This document shows, one piece after another, positions 35,406 through 37,619 of a stretch of DNA of 37,619 nucleotides. Numbering within the stretch: the stretch's first letter is position 1; each line of letters starts with the position of its first letter. Below the pieces are notes generated by a model. The model ran no database searches. It was given only the letters and a program-made list of their open reading frames with translations, and was not told the origin of the DNA. A program made the position numbers and the translations under genes. The stretch spans positions 1-37,619 of the forward strand of contig CAMDQF010000021.1 in the NCBI GenBank assembly GCA_945905745.1, written 5' to 3'. The stretch comes from Litorilinea aerophila (GTDB lineage Bacteria > Chloroflexota > Anaerolineae > Caldilineales > Caldilineaceae).

Positions 35406-35611
35406 GTAACTACTCAGCCACCGAATAGCGGATTGAAATTCTGAAAACCACTACATATGGGTATTTTCGCTTCGCATATACCTGTTGCGAAGCGATCTCA
35501 AAGCCGAATCTATTGAGAACTCGCCCTATAGATTCCTATATGCAGTAGGTCAACCCGTTAGTGGTACTGTATATTGTGGTTTGGTGACTCGTTGTATGCC
35601 TGAGTAGTTAC
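35406..35611. mobile_element. Possible MITE-like element with 12-bp terminal inverted repeats
   Basis: GTAACTACTCAG (35406-35417) and CTGAGTAGTTAC (35600-35611) are perfect inverted ends of a 206-bp non-coding segment. Inside are two 8-bp hairpins, CGCTTCGC/GCGAAGCG (around 35468-35495) and GAATCTAT/ATAGATTC (around 35506-35535). No target-site duplication is evident, so insertion is not proven. It has no transposase and would need one in trans. Confidence 0.5.
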
Positions 35612-35716
35612 GGCGCTTTTTGTGCTTTTTGGATGCGTCCAAACCAAAGGTGCGTTGTTTGGCGCAAGTGTTGGGTAGCCATGTGCTTGACTGGCCTGTG
35701 AAACGATGAAAGACGG

Positions 35717-36052
35717 TTAAACTGATTCGTCTAAGGCTAACGCAATGGTTAAGGCTTTGTTCAAGGCAGCCAGTTTAACCGGCGACAAGGCACCAATGTA
35801 ATGCGTGAGTACAGACTTGGGCAGACTCGCCAACTCATCACAATGAATACTGCTGTCGTGGTTGAGTCCTTCAGCGATTCCGACGGCTACTTGTGTCGAT
35901 AAGCCATCGTGTGTTGAATAAACCGGCGCACAGATGACGGTGGAAAAACGCGAGGCAAGTAACAAAGGACGGCTGACGACAACAAATACACGATACTTCT
36001 TCGGGTCAGTGCCAGGTGGCTTGGCAACGCGATAGAGTTCGCCCCGTTTCAT
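35717..36052 (-). CDS. MazF/PemK-like toxin
   Basis: Small protein of 111 residues with the MazF/PemK opening MKRGELYRV, then [14 protein letters not shown] and [10 protein letters not shown], the beta-barrel core of these mRNA interferases. It would cleave RNA at short sequence motifs and arrest growth when free of antitoxin. The start overlaps the antitoxin stop by 4 nt (ATGA), typical of co-translated toxin-antitoxin pairs. The cleavage specificity cannot be read from sequence. Confidence 0.85.
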   Translation of the reverse strand: MKRGELYRVAKPPGTDPKKYRVFVVVSRPLLLASRFSTVICAPVYSTHDGLSTQVAVGIAEGLNHDSSIHCDELASLPKSVLTHYIGALSPVKLAALNKALTIALALDESV

Positions 36053-36279
36053 ATCGGCACTTGATAACTGAGTACATCCAGTGCTTCCTCATTGAGGGCA
36101 TCCGCGCGCCGGTTGATAATTTCGAGATCGCGTGCGTTGCGTTCAGTGCGCTGGAGGTATTCAACAAAAGCCCAGGCCGCTGTTTCCAAAAAGATCGAGC
36201 GGTTCTTATATTCGCCAGCAAGCTGATCAATGGTCGTCAGTAAGTTTTCGGATAGAGTAATCGAAGTCTTAATTTTCAT
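36049..36279 (-). CDS. Ribbon-helix-helix antitoxin
   Basis: A 76-residue protein. The N-terminus [21 protein letters not shown] is the strand-helix start of a CopG/Arc-type ribbon-helix-helix DNA-binding domain (about 1-45), with NRSIFLETA at the second helix. The acidic and polar C-terminal part would wrap the toxin. It is first in the operon, so it is made before the toxin, and should repress its own promoter. AGTAGTAT occurs twice at an 11-nt period across the -10 box and start codon, a plausible operator. Confidence 0.87.
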   Translation of the reverse strand: MKIKTSITLSENLLTTIDQLAGEYKNRSIFLETAAWAFVEYLQRTERNARDLEIINRRADALNEEALDVLSYQVPI

Positions 36280-36285
36280 ACTACT

Positions 36286-36314
36286 ATTATACTACTTTTG
36301 CCCTGGTTTGTCAA
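36286..36314 (-). promoter_or_regulatory. Consensus promoter of the toxin-antitoxin operon, leaderless
   Basis: On the minus strand TTGACA (36309-36314), a 17-nt spacer and TATAAT (36286-36291) match the sigma-70 consensus exactly. The -10 box ends 6 nt before the antitoxin ATG, so the mRNA is probably leaderless. Confidence 0.9.
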
Positions 36315-36566
36315 TCTTCATTTTCTGGCGGCTGACAGCATCGATTTCACACCGGATTGTCCTCTTTGGTCTTCCGGTCCATATTGGAGCCAGCCCAACT
36401 CGTTACTAGACCGTTCCCGTAATTTCCCCTCAATCCCTCGCAGCCAAAGCGGGTTAGGCTGCTGCCGCATTTCCATCCCAACCGTACCCGTACTTTTGCC
36501 TTCAAAAGTGTCTTGGAAGCCGAATCTGTTTGTAAGTGTAATGACAAAGCAGAGGGTTGTCAATCG
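36315..36566. other. Non-coding spacer upstream of the toxin-antitoxin pair
   Basis: Only short frames without recognisable protein character occur here. I see no repeats or strong hairpins. Confidence 0.45.
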
Positions 36567-36733
36567 GAATTTTCAAGAATATGTACTGATCAGAATGATG
36601 ATAGAACAGAAAATGGGACGCTGATTCACGCGGATAAACGCTGATCCAGAGGCAAAAATCTGCGTTTTCAGCGTTTATCTGCGTCCAGTTTTTTTTCATC
36701 ATCAGTCTGATCACTACAGAATTTTCAAGAATA
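36567..36733. repeat. Nested palindromic element between 15-bp direct repeats
   Basis: GAATTTTCAAGAATA occurs at 36567-36581 and 36719-36733. Between the copies lie an outer inverted repeat (36587-36602 with 36698-36713, one mismatch in 16) and an inner one (CGCGGATAAACGCTGA at 36629-36644 with 36668-36683, one mismatch in 16). The whole would fold into a long hairpin. There is no open frame. The direct repeats may be a target-site duplication or part of the element. Confidence 0.65.
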
Positions 36734-36779
36734 GTTTCCCTACTCCGCCAGGTGTCACTTTTTGTGTCACTGATTGCCA

Positions 36780-36808
36780 CTGACAAACTTTCTGGGCTTT
36801 GCTAGAAT
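36780..36808 (+). promoter_or_regulatory. Promoter of the final secreted-protein gene
   Basis: CTGACA (36780-36785), a 17-nt spacer and extended -10 TGCTAGAAT (hexamer 36803-36808) lie about 50 nt before the GTG start. Two copies of GTGTCACT at a 12-nt period (36752-36759, 36764-36771) lie just upstream of the -35 box and could bind an activator. Confidence 0.7.
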
Positions 36809-36859
36809 AGCCGTGTCCCTTCCGTTTTGTGCGCCATAGAGTGATCACAGGAGAGAACC

Positions 36860-37619
36860 GTGAACAGTATAGGCAACCCTCGCCCTTTTGTGCCCAGCCG
36901 CTTGCCGATGAAAGCGATAGCTGCCCTGAGCGCGGTCATTTTGTTGGCGTTGGTGGCTCTCTTTTTTCTGCCATCTTCGCCTCTGAACAGCCGGACCACC
37001 AGCCAGGCCACCGGGGACGATCTCCTGCGTCAGTCCCTGGCTGCCGCTCAGGACGCTGGCAGCTATACAGTCAATATTGCGCTCAGCCAATCCATCACCC
37101 CCCAGGACCCCTTCGGGATGAAGACCCAGGAAGAGTGGTCCCGTTTTGAGATTCGGGGCGAGATCGGCGGCGCGGACCGGGCGCGCTTCGCTGTCACACC
37201 GGGTCGCAGCAGCTTTTCCGCAATGGCCGCCACCGCCCAAGAGTTGCTGGTGCGGGATGGTGTGACCTATGAATGGCGCTCCGACAGCGGCGTGGATCGC
37301 TGGAGTCGGGTGGAAAGCGCGCCCTCTCTGGTGGGAATGGATTCGGACAATCTTGCTCTGCTTTCTGTGGCGAAGGAGATAGACCGGTTGGAGCCAGCCA
37401 CCGGGCTGCCGGGACCAGACGGTCAGGCAGCCCAATACCAGCGGGTGGCCTTTGCCCTGCAAGGTTCAGACATTCTGCGCATGATGCTGGGCAAGCAGGG
37501 CGCGCTCAACGCCCAAACGATGGATGTGGCTCAGCGCAACGAGACCGGCATCTCTGGCAAAGGCGAGTTGTGGATCGATAGTCGGGGGTTGCCCGCCCAT
37601 CTGATCCTCGACCTCTCGT
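36860..37619 (+). CDS. Membrane-anchored or secreted protein, 3' end beyond the window
   Basis: The open frame runs from a GTG at 36860, with AGGAGAG 4-5 nt upstream, to the window edge without a stop; 253 codons are visible. After a short basic N-terminus, a single hydrophobic helix (about 18-38, AIAALSAVILLALVALFFL) would anchor or export it. The exported part is soluble and polar. Its content (SYTVNIALSQS..., LLVRDGVTYEWRSD, GELWIDSRGLPAHLIL) resembles beta-rich LolA/LppX-like folds that test lipid or sugar carriers, but that is only an impression. I do not recognise a family. It has its own well-formed promoter. Confidence 0.75.
   Translation, partial: MNSIGNPRPFVPSRLPMKAIAALSAVILLALVALFFLPSSPLNSRTTSQATGDDLLRQSLAAAQDAGSYTVNIALSQSITPQDPFGMKTQEEWSRFEIRGEIGGADRARFAVTPGRSSFSAMAATAQELLVRDGVTYEWRSDSGVDRWSRVESAPSLVGMDSDNLALLSVAKEIDRLEPATGLPGPDGQAAQYQRVAFALQGSDILRMMLGKQGALNAQTMDVAQRNETGISGKGELWIDSRGLPAHLILDLS

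Noticed and set aside
35612-35703. Possible transposase C-terminal fragment (frame ending VLDWPVKR)
   Set aside because: About 30 codons with no recognisable motif; too short to support a pseudogene call.
36318-36786. Two short minus-strand frames of 81 and 94 codons
   Set aside because: No recognisable motifs, weak start context, and one runs through the palindromic element.

Overview
The window is a GC-rich (roughly 60 percent by eye) bacterial chromosome segment with mostly housekeeping-type genes, secreted proteins with Thr/Pro-rich linkers, and a few accessory islands. The gene set suggests Chloroflexota, probably an Anaerolineae/Caldilineae-type filament. The supporting traits are a DUF151 nuclease, a zinc-ribbon plus cold-shock protein, lipobox-bearing class A PBPs with LysM tails, LysM-fasciclin secreted proteins, and a Thr-rich secreted protein ending in YLPSVQR. 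This placement is inference from gene content; there is no rRNA or marker tree behind it.

Layout, 0-4 kb: replicative helicase DnaB and a DUF151 bifunctional nuclease on the minus strand, separated by a terminator. A divergent DUF3524 glycosyltransferase (tRNA-queuosine mannosyltransferase family) follows, then a convergent zinc-ribbon/cold-shock protein and tRNA-Cys(GCA) with a terminator. 4-11.4 kb: two tandem class A penicillin-binding proteins that both look like lipoproteins, then a secreted protein with three copies of a beta-rich repeat. This looks like a cell-envelope cluster.

11.4-24.3 kb: three paralogous exported proteins built from a beta-rich repeat, LysM and a C-terminal fasciclin domain. 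They are interleaved with a DinG-type Fe-S helicase, an MFS exporter and a two-gene module. The module is a RecQ-type helicase fused to a C-terminal phosphoribosyltransferase domain, overlapping by 4 nt with a DprA-like gene. It is the best candidate here for an undescribed or little-described system, possibly anti-phage or DNA-uptake related.

24.4-35.1 kb: a secreted HzsA-like beta-propeller protein with a haem c motif, an M3 oligoendopeptidase, a DUF1295 membrane protein, KatG, a glutathione-independent formaldehyde dehydrogenase-type zinc enzyme, and a sugar-phosphate isomerase/epimerase-type TIM barrel. Most transcription units here end in strong hairpin terminators.

35.1-37.6 kb: a gene-poor stretch with three different inverted-repeat elements and a MazF-like/ribbon-helix-helix toxin-antitoxin pair under a perfect consensus promoter. 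It ends with a secreted or membrane-anchored protein cut off by the window edge.
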